64,000 nt of DNA from Orbus hercynius (GTDB lineage: Bacteria > Pseudomonadota > Gammaproteobacteria > Enterobacterales > Orbaceae), in assembly GCF_003634275.1 (NCBI RefSeq), contig NZ_RBWY01000002.1, positions 310,001-374,000 of the forward strand, in the 5' to 3' direction. The position numbers and the translations under genes were made by a program. Below are positions 54,952 to 64,000 of this stretch, one piece after another (the first letter of the stretch is position 1; every line of letters starts with the position of its first letter). The notes beneath the pieces were generated by a model. It saw only the letters and a list, made by a program, of their open reading frames with translations, was not told the origin of the DNA and ran no database searches.

Positions 54952-56084
54952 TTATTGATTTTTACCAGCGTTTTAAGGTTGCTTTTAGTGATGAAATGTC
55001 TTTCATCTTTAAACGCTTCACTTACCACTGGTTACTGTGGATCTTACCATTAATCATTTATGGGCTAATCAGCAGTATCTTTTCGACAGGGGTATTATAT
55101 GATTTGCCTGTTGGTTATGTTGATCAAGATAAAAGTGCCTTATCACAAGAGATGATTCGCGATCTCAATGCTGGAGCGCATGCAGATCTAGTTAATTATG
55201 AAGATTCATTGTATGACGGCGAGAAAGCATTAGCTAAGGCTAAAATTTACGGTTTGTTATATATTCCTCCGCATTTTGAGGCCGATGTCTTATCTGGCAA
55301 GCAGCCGGTACCGATTTTATATTATAATGCTCTATATTATAGTGCTGGACTTTATTCTGTTATGGATTATTCAGGGCTTATTACTGATTTTAACAGTCGG
55401 TATCGTAGTATTATGGCGGCAAAAATCGGATTAAGTGTTCCAACACTTGCAAACGCTACGTTCAATTATGATGGATTGTTTAATGCCAGCGGTAACTCGA
55501 TGTACTTTCAACAGTTCTCTGCTGTAGTGCATTTACTGCAATTATTTGTTGTGACAATGACCATTCACATTTTGGGGAAATTACCTCGCCGAACTAGGCC
55601 TACCTATCCGTTTGTACTGGGTAAACTTGCACCTTATACGCTATGGTATACGATGCTATTGATTTTCGAAATTGCCTTATTAGTTTTTTTTTCGCAAGCA
55701 CGAGTCTCTGGGAATCCATTTGCTATGCTATTAGTGGTTTTTTTCTACGTGATTGCAGCGCAGAGTATCGGTATCTTATTATTTAGTTTTACGCGTTCTA
55801 CAATAGATGCTTATTCTTATATTGGTCTATTAGTTGGGTTAGCACTTACTTACTCTGGTGTCGTAGTACCGGAATTATCGATGCCGCCCATTGCAAGAGT
55901 GATTTCATCTATTGAGCCATTGACCTATGCATTAAATACCTTATTTGATCTCTTCTTAAGGCATGCTGGGGTCGTTTCGCTCGTTAAAACCTGTCTTATT
56001 TTAATGATTTATCCCGTGATTATTACGTTACTTGTTCGTAAACGTTTAGTTCGGCGTTTAAATAGAGAAGAGGTAATACAATAA
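54933..56084 (+). CDS. ABC-2 type transporter permease (first)
   Basis: A 383-residue membrane protein with one N-terminal helix (WLLWILPLIIYGLISSIFS), a large periplasmic domain (about 55-215; LPVGYVDQDKSALSQEMIRD is typical of YhhJ/YbhR relatives) and five or more C-terminal helices. The start overlaps the adaptor by 19 bases. No ATPase gene adjoins it. The substrate is unknown. Confidence 0.84.
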   Translation: MEVRRVVIDFYQRFKVAFSDEMSFIFKRFTYHWLLWILPLIIYGLISSIFSTGVLYDLPVGYVDQDKSALSQEMIRDLNAGAHADLVNYEDSLYDGEKALAKAKIYGLLYIPPHFEADVLSGKQPVPILYYNALYYSAGLYSVMDYSGLITDFNSRYRSIMAAKIGLSVPTLANATFNYDGLFNASGNSMYFQQFSAVVHLLQLFVVTMTIHILGKLPRRTRPTYPFVLGKLAPYTLWYTMLLIFEIALLVFFSQARVSGNPFAMLLVVFFYVIAAQSIGILLFSFTRSTIDAYSYIGLLVGLALTYSGVVVPELSMPPIARVISSIEPLTYALNTLFDLFLRHAGVVSLVKTCLILMIYPVIITLLVRKRLVRRLNREEVIQ

Positions 56085-57232
56085 TGCTTAAGATGTATTG
56101 GGGCGCTTTAAAGCGTATTTTATTGAGACTATTAACTCAGCCTAAATGGTTATTATTGTTAGTATCAATTAGCTTAATGAGTTTAGTATACAGTAAAGGT
56201 AGTATTACTGATTTACCTATCGCTGTTGTTGATTTAGATCACTCGGCATCAAGCCGTGATTTAACTCGCGCCTTGGCTACAAGCGCTAAAGTCACTATTG
56301 TAAGTTATGATAATTCATCTGATGCATATCGTGATATAAATGCTCGTAAAGTTTTTGCTGTTATAACGATACCGCGTGATTATGAAAAACGATTAATTAA
56401 AGGTGATTCTGTTACTATTGCCGCTTATGGTGACGCTTCAAGTCGGCTTGCAAATGGTCAGATTCAACAAGATTTAAAAGCGATTTATCAACAATTTTTA
56501 ATCGATTATAACGCCGTACTTATGCGCAATAGTGGATTTACTGATGCGCAAATAGATATTGTACTTTCACCGATTAAAGGCCAGACGGATCCATTATTCA
56601 ATCCTGGTATCAGCTTAGCAGCGATTAATTTTCCGGGTTTATTAGTCATGTTATTGCAGCACTCATTACTTTTAGCATCAACTAGAACACATATTGCTTT
56701 AAATACTTTACCGCAAGGCAAGCCCTCTAAAATTATTTTTCTGGGGAGTTTCTCTGCGTTATTTCCGATATGGTTATTTTTGTCGATCATTTTATTTGGT
56801 TTATGGCCTTGGATTCTGGGGTATCGGCAATTAGCGTCTCTGCCTGTGATATTATTAATGGCATTGCCATTTTTATTTGCTGTAATGGGACTGGCTAAAC
56901 TGCTAACGGAGTGCTTAAGGCGGGTTGAAATGATCTATCTCACGCTATCATTTATTACAACGCCCGTTTTTTATCTTTCAGGGACTATTTGGCCATTGGA
57001 TGCGATGCCTTATTGGGTGCAGTGTGTTGCCAAACTATTACCTTCTACTTGGGCGGTAAATATGATTGCCGGCGTGAATCAAATGGGGCTACATATTAGT
57101 GATAATGGCTTTAATTTATTGATGTTGATCGTCTTAGGCATTGTTTATCTATCACTGGGTATATTTATTTCAGCACTGCGAGAAGGGCGTGTTCGTCAAT
57201 TTATTCATCATTGGCGAATAGTGAATCGTTAA
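56084..57232 (+). CDS. ABC-2 type transporter permease (second)
   Basis: A 382-residue paralogue-like permease with the same layout: N-terminal helix (WLLLLVSISLMSLVYS), periplasmic domain beginning LPIAVVDLDHSASSRDLTRA, then about five helices (FITTPVFYLSGTIWPLDAMPYW is the ABC-2 signature region). The ATG overlaps the previous stop by one base (TAATG), so the three genes form one coupled operon. It likely forms a heterodimer with the first permease. Confidence 0.84.
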   Translation: MLKMYWGALKRILLRLLTQPKWLLLLVSISLMSLVYSKGSITDLPIAVVDLDHSASSRDLTRALATSAKVTIVSYDNSSDAYRDINARKVFAVITIPRDYEKRLIKGDSVTIAAYGDASSRLANGQIQQDLKAIYQQFLIDYNAVLMRNSGFTDAQIDIVLSPIKGQTDPLFNPGISLAAINFPGLLVMLLQHSLLLASTRTHIALNTLPQGKPSKIIFLGSFSALFPIWLFLSIILFGLWPWILGYRQLASLPVILLMALPFLFAVMGLAKLLTECLRRVEMIYLTLSFITTPVFYLSGTIWPLDAMPYWVQCVAKLLPSTWAVNMIAGVNQMGLHISDNGFNLLMLIVLGIVYLSLGIFISALREGRVRQFIHHWRIVNR

Positions 57233-57264
57233 TAAGAGTGTCTTGGATAAAGTTGACGGATTAC

Positions 57265-57302
57265 TTAGCAAGATCCTTCGCATTAACAACGGATCTTGCT
57301 AA
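57265..57302. terminator. Hairpin between permease operon and thrC
   Basis: TTAGCAAGATCC and GGATCTTGCTAA form a perfect 12-bp stem with a 14-base loop between two convergent operons. No strong T-run follows, so it may act as a weak bidirectional terminator. Confidence 0.65.
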
Positions 57303-57329
57303 CTCATTAGCCTAAAGCGTGATGCCTTA

Positions 57330-58619
57330 TTACCACTCAAGATTCATTAGATAATCACGTAAATGGGCAAAGTCATTATCCATCACATGCGATAATAGCG
57401 TCATATCGGCACGTTCAGCGAGCTCTGCGGGCAGCGCAATAGATTTACCTAAAATATTTTCAACCACTTCTTTAAATTTTGCTGGGTGAGCGGTACCTAA
57501 AAATAGACCATATTCATCTGCTTGTAGCTGATCGCGCAGCACTCGATAAGCAATCGCACCGTGTGGTTCAGATAGATAACCTTTCTGATCAAGTTCACGT
57601 ACTGCTGCTTCAGATTGCTCATCCGTTACGGTGCCACGGCCTAATGATTTTAATGTCCAGGCTTCGCGATGATAAATTTCTTCAATACGTGGCCAGTTAT
57701 TTGGTTGGCTCACATCCATAGCGTTAGACAGAGTTGCAACTGTTTGATGCGGTTCCCATTTACCTGTTTCAAGGTAGCGTGGCACGGTATCATTAGCATT
57801 GGTTGCGGCGATAAAGCGCTTAATTGGTAGCCCCATTGTTTTGGCTAATAAGCCCGCAGTTAAGTCACCAAAATTACCGCTCGGTACTGAAATAACCAGT
57901 TGCTCACGTTGTTTTGGCGCTAATTGCGCAAATGCTTCAAAATAGTAGCAAATTTGTGCCAGTAAACGACTAATATTAATTGAATTTGCTGAGTTTAATC
58001 CAATTTTAGCTTTTAACTCACTGTCATCAAATGATTTTTTGACCAGAGCCTGACACGTGTCAAAGTCACTTTTAATGGCAATTGTGTGAATATTATCGCC
58101 AAGGGTACAAAATAGTTTTTCTTGTAATGGGCTAATTTTGCCTTGTGGATAAAGAATAACAACGCGAATATTGGGTAGGTGGTAAAACGCATGGGCAACA
58201 GCTGCGCCAGTATCACCAGATGTTGCCGTCAGAATCGTGATTTTTTTATCTGCCGCTACTTGTACTAAAGCTTGTGCCATAAACCGTCCACCAAAGTCTT
58301 TGAAAGCCAGGGTTGGACCATGAAATAGTTCTAATGTACCAATATCGTCTTCAACGGATTTAACGGGTGCTGGAAACTGAAAGGCATTTTTGACCAGGCG
58401 CTGCATATCGTCATCACTAATTTCATTACCGATAAAGGCTGATAAAATTTTAGCGCTACGTGTTACGAAATCCAATTTGAGTAGTGCGCCAATTTCACTG
58501 GCACTAAATTTAGGTAATTCGGATGGAAAGAATAAACCTTGCCCTTTACCAAGGCCTTGTTGCACGGCTTGAGCAAAACTCACTTGTTCTGAATGATCTT
58601 TTAAATTATAAAGTTTCAT
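57330..58619 (-). CDS. thrC: Threonine synthase
   Basis: PLP enzyme converting O-phosphohomoserine to threonine. The 429-residue product begins MKLYNLKDHSEQVSFAQAVQ; the PLP lysine lies in LAFKDFGGRFM (about 107) and the phosphate-binding loop in TATSGDTGAAVAHAFY. I set the start at ATG 58619 (GGAA upstream); an in-frame ATG ten codons upstream is not supported by family N-termini. Last gene of the thr operon. Confidence 0.95.
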   Translation of the reverse strand: MKLYNLKDHSEQVSFAQAVQQGLGKGQGLFFPSELPKFSASEIGALLKLDFVTRSAKILSAFIGNEISDDDMQRLVKNAFQFPAPVKSVEDDIGTLELFHGPTLAFKDFGGRFMAQALVQVAADKKITILTATSGDTGAAVAHAFYHLPNIRVVILYPQGKISPLQEKLFCTLGDNIHTIAIKSDFDTCQALVKKSFDDSELKAKIGLNSANSINISRLLAQICYYFEAFAQLAPKQREQLVISVPSGNFGDLTAGLLAKTMGLPIKRFIAATNANDTVPRYLETGKWEPHQTVATLSNAMDVSQPNNWPRIEEIYHREAWTLKSLGRGTVTDEQSEAAVRELDQKGYLSEPHGAIAYRVLRDQLQADEYGLFLGTAHPAKFKEVVENILGKSIALPAELAERADMTLLSHVMDNDFAHLRDYLMNLEW

Positions 58620-58731
58620 AATAGGTTCCAGTTTGTTTCTATACTGCAAATTATGTTAACTCACGGTGTCAACTAAAACCAGACTAGCCGTGAGATGCTG
58701 AGTTTTAACTTATATTATACGTTGTGGCCGA

Positions 58732-59667
58732 CTAAATTACCCTTGCACCGAGTTTATCGATCTTGCAAATGTGGGTGAATCCTTCTGTATTTTGCAAGTA
58801 ATTCTCTTGCAACCATGATTCAATTTTTTGTGCGGCCGCTAAGTTATCAGTAATGGTGAATATCGTTGGTCCTGAGCCCGAAATTCCAGATGCTAACGCG
58901 CCTAATTGTTTGACGGTTTGCACCGTTTTATCAAAATGCGGTAATAATTGTTTACGGTATGGTTCGGCAATATTATCTTGTAACATTGCTACCGCTAATT
59001 GCGGCTGCTTAGTATAACAGGCATGTACAAAGCCACCAACATAACGTCCGTGTGCAACGCAGTCATGTTTGGCGTATTGCACCGGTAAAATTGCTCTTGC
59101 TTCGGCAGTTGAGACCTTTATACCCGGATACGCCATGACCCAAAACCAATCCTCAAAATGTGGTAGGCGCTGACTGATAATACCCAGTTCATCGACGATT
59201 AACTGCATTCCGCCTAAATAACACGGCGCAACATTATCATAATGTACGCTACCTGACACGCGGCCTTCTAGCTCACCCATCATGCTGAGCATTTGTTGTT
59301 CATTAAATGGTCGATCAAAAAATTCATTTAGCGCAACTAGTGCCCCCACCACTGAGCAGGCACTAGAGCCAAGACCAGAGCCAATAGGCATATTTTTCTC
59401 AAGGGTCATGGCGACAGGCTGTTCTTGCCCCATTTGTTGACAAAAATACTGCCAGCATTGATAAACAATATTCAATTTAGGATCTTTAGGCAGCTTGCTG
59501 ACAAATTGCCCTTTATTAACAAGTGCAAATTGAGATGCTCTCTCAACGGTGACACAATCGCCGAGCATTGCACCACTAATTGGATTAATTGCCGCACCTA
59601 AAATATCAAAACCAACACTGATGTTAGCCATTGAAGCGGGTGCATATACCTTGATTATCTTACTCAT
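58732..59667 (-). CDS. thrB: Homoserine kinase
   Basis: GHMP-family kinase phosphorylating homoserine. The 311-residue product shows the early [20 protein letters not shown], the ATP-binding [20 protein letters not shown] (about 92-111) and the late [12 protein letters not shown] motif. It begins one base after the thrA stop, so the two are translationally coupled; thrC follows after 112 bases. Confidence 0.96.
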   Translation of the reverse strand: MSKIIKVYAPASMANISVGFDILGAAINPISGAMLGDCVTVERASQFALVNKGQFVSKLPKDPKLNIVYQCWQYFCQQMGQEQPVAMTLEKNMPIGSGLGSSACSVVGALVALNEFFDRPFNEQQMLSMMGELEGRVSGSVHYDNVAPCYLGGMQLIVDELGIISQRLPHFEDWFWVMAYPGIKVSTAEARAILPVQYAKHDCVAHGRYVGGFVHACYTKQPQLAVAMLQDNIAEPYRKQLLPHFDKTVQTVKQLGALASGISGSGPTIFTITDNLAAAQKIESWLQENYLQNTEGFTHICKIDKLGARVI

Positions 59668-62124
59668 TTAACCACCGATTTTACTAGAAGTTGTACGTAA
59701 AATGTCCGCAAATATCCCGGCTGCGGTGACATCATTACCCGCTCCATACCCGCGTAATACGAGAGGGATAGGTTGGTAATAGCGGGTATAAAATGCTAAG
59801 GCATTCTCGCCATTTTTAATTTTAAACAGCGGATCATCACTATCCACCGCTTCAATTTTAACGTTACACTGGCCATTTTCAATACTACCAACATAGCGTA
59901 ATACTTTGCCCGATTGTTTCGCTTCCTCGACCCGATGTTTAAAGTCGTTATCGAGTTGAGGTAATTTTTGCATAAACTCATCGATACTTCCTTGCGCGTA
60001 AGAAGCGGGTAACACCGATTCGACATTAATTTGCTCTAATTCAAGTTGTAGGCCAGATTCCCTGGCTAAAATAAGCAGTTTTCTTGCAACATCAGTACCG
60101 GATAAATCATCACGCGGATCGGGTTCGGTAAAGCCTTTTTCTTTGGCAAGCTTTGTTGCTTGAGATAATGACATGCCTTCGTCAAGTTTACCAAAAATAA
60201 ATGAAAGCGATCCAGATAAAATCCCTGAGAAACGGCTTAACTCATCGCCGGCATTAAGTAAATTTTGTAAATTTTCAATAACTGGTAAACCGGCACCAAC
60301 ATTAGTATCATACTGAAACTTACGTTTACTTTTACTCGCCGCTTGGCGTAAACGAAAATAGTAATCCATTGAGCTAGTATTCGCTTTTTTATTTGGCGTG
60401 ACAACATGAAAGCCGTTTTCTAATAATTCGGCATATTTATTCGCAACTGTCGCGCTTGATGTACAGTCAACCAAGATTGGATTGAGTAAGCGATTCTCTT
60501 TAGCAAAGGCAATAATTGCATCTAATGTATAGCTCTGGTTGCTGTTTTTTATGTGTTCGCGCCAGTTAGCTAAAGTCAGACCATCACGATTTAACACGCA
60601 ATGTTTTGAATTAAATAATCCACATACTCTTAAATCAATTTGTTTCTTCTTCAGCCATTGTTGTTGACGACTGATCTGATCAACTAATGCACCGCCGACG
60701 CCGCCAACGCCGATGACAAAGACATCAAGAATTTGATCGGTACCAAATAACATCTGGTGTGTAACGCGTACGCCCATAATCGCCACATCATTATCGACAA
60801 CGACAGAAATAGATCGCTCGGATGATCCTTGCGCAATGGCTACAATATTAATATTGGCTTTAGCTAAGGCGGTAAAAAAATTGGCTGATAATCCACGTAG
60901 AGTCCGCATACCATCACCGACCACTGAAATGATAGCAAGATTTTCAATTACATCAATCGGTTCAATTAAGCCATCTTTTAATTCAAGATAAAATTCTTCT
61001 TTTAATGCCTGCTCTGCTAATAAAAGCTCTATTTGTGGAACACAAAAACTGATGCTGTATTCTGATGATGACTGAGTAATTAATACGACTGAAATACCTG
61101 ACGCTGACATCGCTGAAAAAACACGTGCTGACATGCCAACCATGCCTTTTAAACCAGGGCCAGAAACATTGATCATTGCCATATTATTTAAATTGGTAAT
61201 GCCTTTAACCGGTAATGAGACATCAACTTCATTGGTACCAATTAATGTGCCAGGTGCCTGTGGATTATTAGTATTTTTGATTAAGCAAGGAATTTGGAAT
61301 TGGGCAATTGGCAGTATGGTTCGTGGATGCAAGACTTTTGCGCCAAAATAAGACAGTTCCATCGCTTCTTGATAAGACATTGTTTTGAGTAATCTGGCAT
61401 CAGGAACAAGGCGTGGATCGCAAGTATATACGCCATCGACATCGGTCCAAATTTCACAGCTATCCGCGCGAAGGCATGCAGCTAAGGCCGCAGCTGAATA
61501 GTCTGATCCATTGCGACCTAATACAACAAGTTCACCTTGTGCATTACCCGCGGTAAATCCAGGCATCAAAATAATATCGCCTTTTGGTATGTTTAATGCT
61601 TTGATGCGCTGTGTTGATTGATTTATATCAACAGTTGATTCAAGGTAATCACCTTCAGCAAGTAGGGTCTCAACAGGATTAATCACGGTGACACTATGAC
61701 CCATGGCTTTAAGTAATGCTTGCATAATCGCAATCGATAACTTTTCACCGCGGCAAATAATTGAGGCATTGATGCTATCTGGGCACTGACCTAATAGGCG
61801 AATACCATGAAAAAGTTGTTTAAGATGGTTGAGTTCATTTAACGCAAAACGTTTCATTTCTTCATAAGCAAAATGCGATTGCTGTTTTGATAAACCGTCA
61901 AGTAAATCTGCAAAAATTTTCTCAGCTTCAGTAATATTGTCTTGAATATCTTGTCCTGCAACGGTTTTTTCAACCATAGCCACTAAGTGATTGGTGATTT
62001 TTGCGGGTGCGGATAGTACCGTTGCAGTTTGTTCTTGCTTAGCATTGTTTTCAATAATCCGAGCAACGCTAAAAAAACGTTCTGCATTGGCGACGGATGT
62101 TCCTCCAAATTTTAAGACTTTCAT
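59668..62124 (-). CDS. thrA: Bifunctional aspartokinase/homoserine dehydrogenase I
   Basis: First and third steps of the threonine branch. The 818-residue product has the aspartokinase domain ([20 protein letters not shown]; later [18 protein letters not shown]), ACT regulatory repeats in the middle (about 320-460) and the homoserine dehydrogenase domain ([20 protein letters not shown] near 470; [17 protein letters not shown]). In relatives it is feedback-inhibited by threonine. The thrL attenuator lies upstream. Confidence 0.97.
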   Translation of the reverse strand: MKVLKFGGTSVANAERFFSVARIIENNAKQEQTATVLSAPAKITNHLVAMVEKTVAGQDIQDNITEAEKIFADLLDGLSKQQSHFAYEEMKRFALNELNHLKQLFHGIRLLGQCPDSINASIICRGEKLSIAIMQALLKAMGHSVTVINPVETLLAEGDYLESTVDINQSTQRIKALNIPKGDIILMPGFTAGNAQGELVVLGRNGSDYSAAALAACLRADSCEIWTDVDGVYTCDPRLVPDARLLKTMSYQEAMELSYFGAKVLHPRTILPIAQFQIPCLIKNTNNPQAPGTLIGTNEVDVSLPVKGITNLNNMAMINVSGPGLKGMVGMSARVFSAMSASGISVVLITQSSSEYSISFCVPQIELLLAEQALKEEFYLELKDGLIEPIDVIENLAIISVVGDGMRTLRGLSANFFTALAKANINIVAIAQGSSERSISVVVDNDVAIMGVRVTHQMLFGTDQILDVFVIGVGGVGGALVDQISRQQQWLKKKQIDLRVCGLFNSKHCVLNRDGLTLANWREHIKNSNQSYTLDAIIAFAKENRLLNPILVDCTSSATVANKYAELLENGFHVVTPNKKANTSSMDYYFRLRQAASKSKRKFQYDTNVGAGLPVIENLQNLLNAGDELSRFSGILSGSLSFIFGKLDEGMSLSQATKLAKEKGFTEPDPRDDLSGTDVARKLLILARESGLQLELEQINVESVLPASYAQGSIDEFMQKLPQLDNDFKHRVEEAKQSGKVLRYVGSIENGQCNVKIEAVDSDDPLFKIKNGENALAFYTRYYQPIPLVLRGYGAGNDVTAAGIFADILRTTSSKIGG

Positions 62125-62200
62125 ATTGCACCTTTTTATTGATTCATCAAAATTTAAATTAGTTATGTGTTTTCAGGGTGGTTTGACCCATTGAAAACAT

Positions 62201-62226
62201 AAAAAAACCCGCTAATTCTGCGGGCT
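62201..62226 (-). terminator. thr operon attenuator
   Basis: On the minus strand CCCGC, AGAATTA and GCGGG form a hairpin followed by a run of seven T residues, 25 bases after the leader-peptide stop and about 75 bases before thrA. A copy of GCGGGTT at the end of the leader peptide can instead pair with AGCCCGC, the 5' arm of this terminator, giving an antiterminator. This matches the architecture of the enterobacterial thr attenuator. Confidence 0.88.
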
Positions 62227-62250
62227 GTTTCGACGATTTTTTAGGAAAAG

Positions 62251-62319
62251 TCAACCCGCTCCGAGCCTAATGGTGCCAGAGGTGCCAATAATCATACCAA
62301 TCATAATTACTGTTTTCAT
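62251..62319 (-). CDS. thrL: thr operon leader peptide
   Basis: A 22-codon frame with AGGAAC upstream, reading MKTVIMIGMIIGTSGTIRLG and then AG before TGA. It holds three Thr codons (positions 3, 13, 16) and five Ile codons (5, 7, 10, 11, 17), the two amino acids that control this operon in E. coli. The end (GAG then stop) resembles E. coli ThrL. It sits directly before the attenuator, so its translation should set the choice between terminator and antiterminator. Confidence 0.85.
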   Translation of the reverse strand: MKTVIMIGMIIGTSGTIRLGAG

Positions 62320-62360
62320 GTTCCTAAAACCTTCTCACTTAAGTTGTGGTAAATCTAAAA

Positions 62361-62390
62361 CAAAACAGCCTGACGTTTTAGGTCAGGCTG
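62361..62390 (-). terminator. Terminator of the small hypothetical gene
   Basis: CAGCCTGAC and GTCAGGCTG form a perfect 9-bp stem around a 7-base loop; read leftward TTTTG follows. It lies 8 bases after the stop of the 62399-62728 gene and upstream of thrL. Confidence 0.85.
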
Positions 62391-62398
62391 CAATAATA

Positions 62399-62728
62399 TT
62401 AAAACACTTTTTTGCTGTTTTCATACTCATTAACAACACGGTTTAATGCATGGTATAAACTTGCAGCATCACCTTTTTGTAGCGCCTCATCTAATATATG
62501 AAGATAGGATAACATCAGTTTTTGGTTATCTTCGGCAAATTGTGGTGACACTTCTTGATCTTCATACAACATGACATAAGTTCTTGCAAAGCCAAATACT
62601 AAGAAATAGACCGAAGCATTATTTGGATCTTCTTGAATAAGTGTTTGCATCGACTGACGTAATTTCACATAGGTATCAGTACCTGGAAGGCTACTTGCAA
62701 ATTTATTGAGAACTGTCGAAAATGTCAT
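62399..62728 (-). CDS. Small protein of unknown family
   Basis: A 109-residue, apparently soluble, helix-rich protein (for example SSLPGTDTYVKLRQSMQTLI and SYLHILDEALQKGDAASLYH) with no signal peptide, membrane span or metal-binding motif. I do not recognise the family. Coding is supported by a natural amino-acid composition, its own terminator and a plausible start. The helical repeats resemble TPR-like or four-helix proteins, but that is only an impression. Confidence 0.75.
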   Translation of the reverse strand: MTFSTVLNKFASSLPGTDTYVKLRQSMQTLIQEDPNNASVYFLVFGFARTYVMLYEDQEVSPQFAEDNQKLMLSYLHILDEALQKGDAASLYHALNRVVNEYENSKKVF

Positions 62729-63012
62729 TGTTAATCAACCTTAACTTACCATACTAGAATAAAAGAATAGCAATCACTGAACATAAGTGCAAGTGTATTT
62801 TAGTCACAGTTAGAAAATTTTTATACTTAATTTGTTACAATATTGCACTTTAGACAAAATTTTTTGCTAAGACATTTTTAGAGTAGCAAAATAGCGCATC
62901 AGTTATTTGAGAATATTGATGTTAGTCAGAGTATTGAACAGAGAGGCCTTTGTTTTTTCTCTCTGCCCAGTAAGATGCTAACGGGTATAGCCAGATAGCG
63001 GAATATAAAGGA

Positions 63013-63768
63013 TTACTGCATGTTTTTCGAGACAGCAAGTCCGGCTGGTACTTGAGCTGTTGGCATGATTTCGATAGCGTTGACGTTAAAATGTGCTGGC
63101 GAATTGACTAACCATGAAATGGTATTCGCAATATCTTGTGCGCTAATAGCGTCGACATTATCATAAACAGCCTTAGCTTGCGCGACGTCGCCATGAAATC
63201 GCACATTGGAAAATTCAGTACCACCACATAAGCCCGGTTCAATATTGGTGACGCGTATTTTTTTACCAAATAAATCAGTACGCAAGTTGGCACTGAACTG
63301 TTTGACGAACGCTTTCGTCGCACCGTAAACATTGCCGCCTCGGTAAGGATAATTACCGGCGGTTGAACCAATATTAATGATATAACCCGTGTTACGCGCT
63401 ACCATAGTTGGTAAAATAATGCGTGTTAAATGAATTAGGCCGATGATATTGGTATGTACCATCGTATCCCAATCATCATAATTTGCTTCATAAGCCGGTT
63501 CCATACCAAGAGCCAATCCGGCATTATTAATTAAAATATCGATATCTTTAAAACCGATCGGAAGTGTTAAAAGCACATTATTGACCGCATCTTTTTGGGT
63601 AATATCTAATTGTATTGGTAAAAAATTGCTACCTAATTCTGCCGCTAAGCATGATAACTTATCTTGCCGACGTGCAGCACCAATCACTTTATAACCATCG
63701 GTAATTAATTGGCGGCAGATTGCTGTACCAAATCCAGCTGATGCACCGGTAACGAAAGCAATATTCAT
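63013..63768 (-). CDS. ydfG: NADP-dependent 3-hydroxy acid/serine dehydrogenase
   Basis: Short-chain dehydrogenase of 251 residues. It has the Rossmann TGASAGFG (7-14), NNAGLALGMEP (about 84), the catalytic Ser-Tyr-Lys in IINIGSTAGNYPYRGGNVYGATKAF (about 135-159) and the EPGLCGGTEFSNVRFHGD block diagnostic of YdfG, which in E. coli oxidises L-allo-threonine, serine and malonic semialdehyde. AGGAGAAAC precedes the ATG. About 285 bases without a gene separate it from the small hypothetical gene. Confidence 0.9.
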   Translation of the reverse strand: MNIAFVTGASAGFGTAICRQLITDGYKVIGAARRQDKLSCLAAELGSNFLPIQLDITQKDAVNNVLLTLPIGFKDIDILINNAGLALGMEPAYEANYDDWDTMVHTNIIGLIHLTRIILPTMVARNTGYIINIGSTAGNYPYRGGNVYGATKAFVKQFSANLRTDLFGKKIRVTNIEPGLCGGTEFSNVRFHGDVAQAKAVYDNVDAISAQDIANTISWLVNSPAHFNVNAIEIMPTAQVPAGLAVSKNMQ

Positions 63769-63964
63769 TTTGTTTCTCCTGTAGTGATAAAGATGATAAA
63801 CAACCGTTATACTGAGATGATATGGAAGTTACATTAAATTACACGTCAATCGATAGCGAATCAATTGCTATTTACATACGGGAAAATCATGCATGACGCA
63901 CTGAGGTTTTTTAGTTAAACTAATAGGCATGTATTATGGTAGTGGCTTCAATTGAGGATTCAAT

Positions 63965-64000
63965 ATGGCGGTGGTATTTGTTGCTCTGGGAGCGAATTTG
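63965..64000 (+). CDS. folK: FolK-like hydroxymethyldihydropterin pyrophosphokinase, 5' end
   Basis: The window ends 12 codons into a frame reading MAVVFVALGANL, which matches the VALGANL/IAIGSNL start of FolK (6-hydroxymethyl-7,8-dihydropterin pyrophosphokinase, folate synthesis). Only the first residues are visible, so the identification is tentative. It is divergent from ydfG. Confidence 0.55.
   Translation, partial: MAVVFVALGANL

Overview
This window is a stretch of chromosome from an AT-rich gammaproteobacterium. Its housekeeping genes read closely like those of the Enterobacterales/Orbales/Pasteurellales. The gene mix (spc/alpha ribosomal operon, thrABC, ubiA/plsB, lptCAB-rpoN-rapZ, gyrB-recF-dnaN-dnaA, tRNA-tufB-secE-nusG), the low GC content and a Firmicutes-style LacD aldolase fit a host-associated member of the Orbaceae (Gilliamella/Orbus type). 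That genus-level placement is inference from recalled protein sequences, not a search result. I see no prophage, insertion sequence, CRISPR array or rRNA operon.

Layout. 1-7.7 kb: the 3' part of the spc operon (rplE to rpmJ) and the alpha operon (rpsM to rplQ), with a recognisable S4-binding alpha leader before rpsM. 7.8-13.1 kb: slyX, radC and slyD leftward, then convergent ubiA and plsB. 13.5-18.3 kb: rpmBG, gpmI, envC-yibQ and a DUF805 gene. 18.6-22.9 kb: leftward lptC-lptA-lptB-rpoN-rapZ, lacking the hpf and ptsN genes usually found between rpoN and rapZ. 23.3-26.5 kb: the macAB exporter. 26.5-34.3 kb: the most accessory part, with an MHS-type transporter, a lone lacD, a DUF2628 protein, a LysR regulator divergent from aroG, a CI-like repressor with a degenerate S24 protease domain, and a ubiquinone-type monooxygenase. 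34.4-40.7 kb: gyrB-recF-dnaN-dnaA leftward with DnaA boxes upstream of dnaA. 40.7-43.8 kb: ompA, rdgC and a mipA-like gene. 44.4-50.1 kb: glnS, tcdA and adhE. 50.25-53.4 kb: tRNA-Thr/Tyr/Gly/Thr-tuf-secE-nusG. 53.4-57.2 kb: a gutted ndh pseudogene and a HlyD plus two-permease exporter without an ATPase. 57.3-62.4 kb: thrABC with a thrL attenuator. 62.4-64 kb: an unrecognised small protein, ydfG and the start of folK.

The genes mainly serve translation, replication initiation and repair, envelope biogenesis (LPS transport, phospholipid synthesis, divisome amidase activation), fermentation (adhE, gpmI) and amino-acid/aromatic synthesis (thr, aroG). Gene decay is visible: ndh is reduced to its two ends, and there are two possible short coding remnants. 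No clearly new multi-gene system is evident. The best leads are the catalytically dead S24 repressor beside an orphan terminator, the ATPase-less exporter, a 30-bp perfect palindrome before rdgC, and the compact thr attenuator with mixed Thr/Ile control codons.
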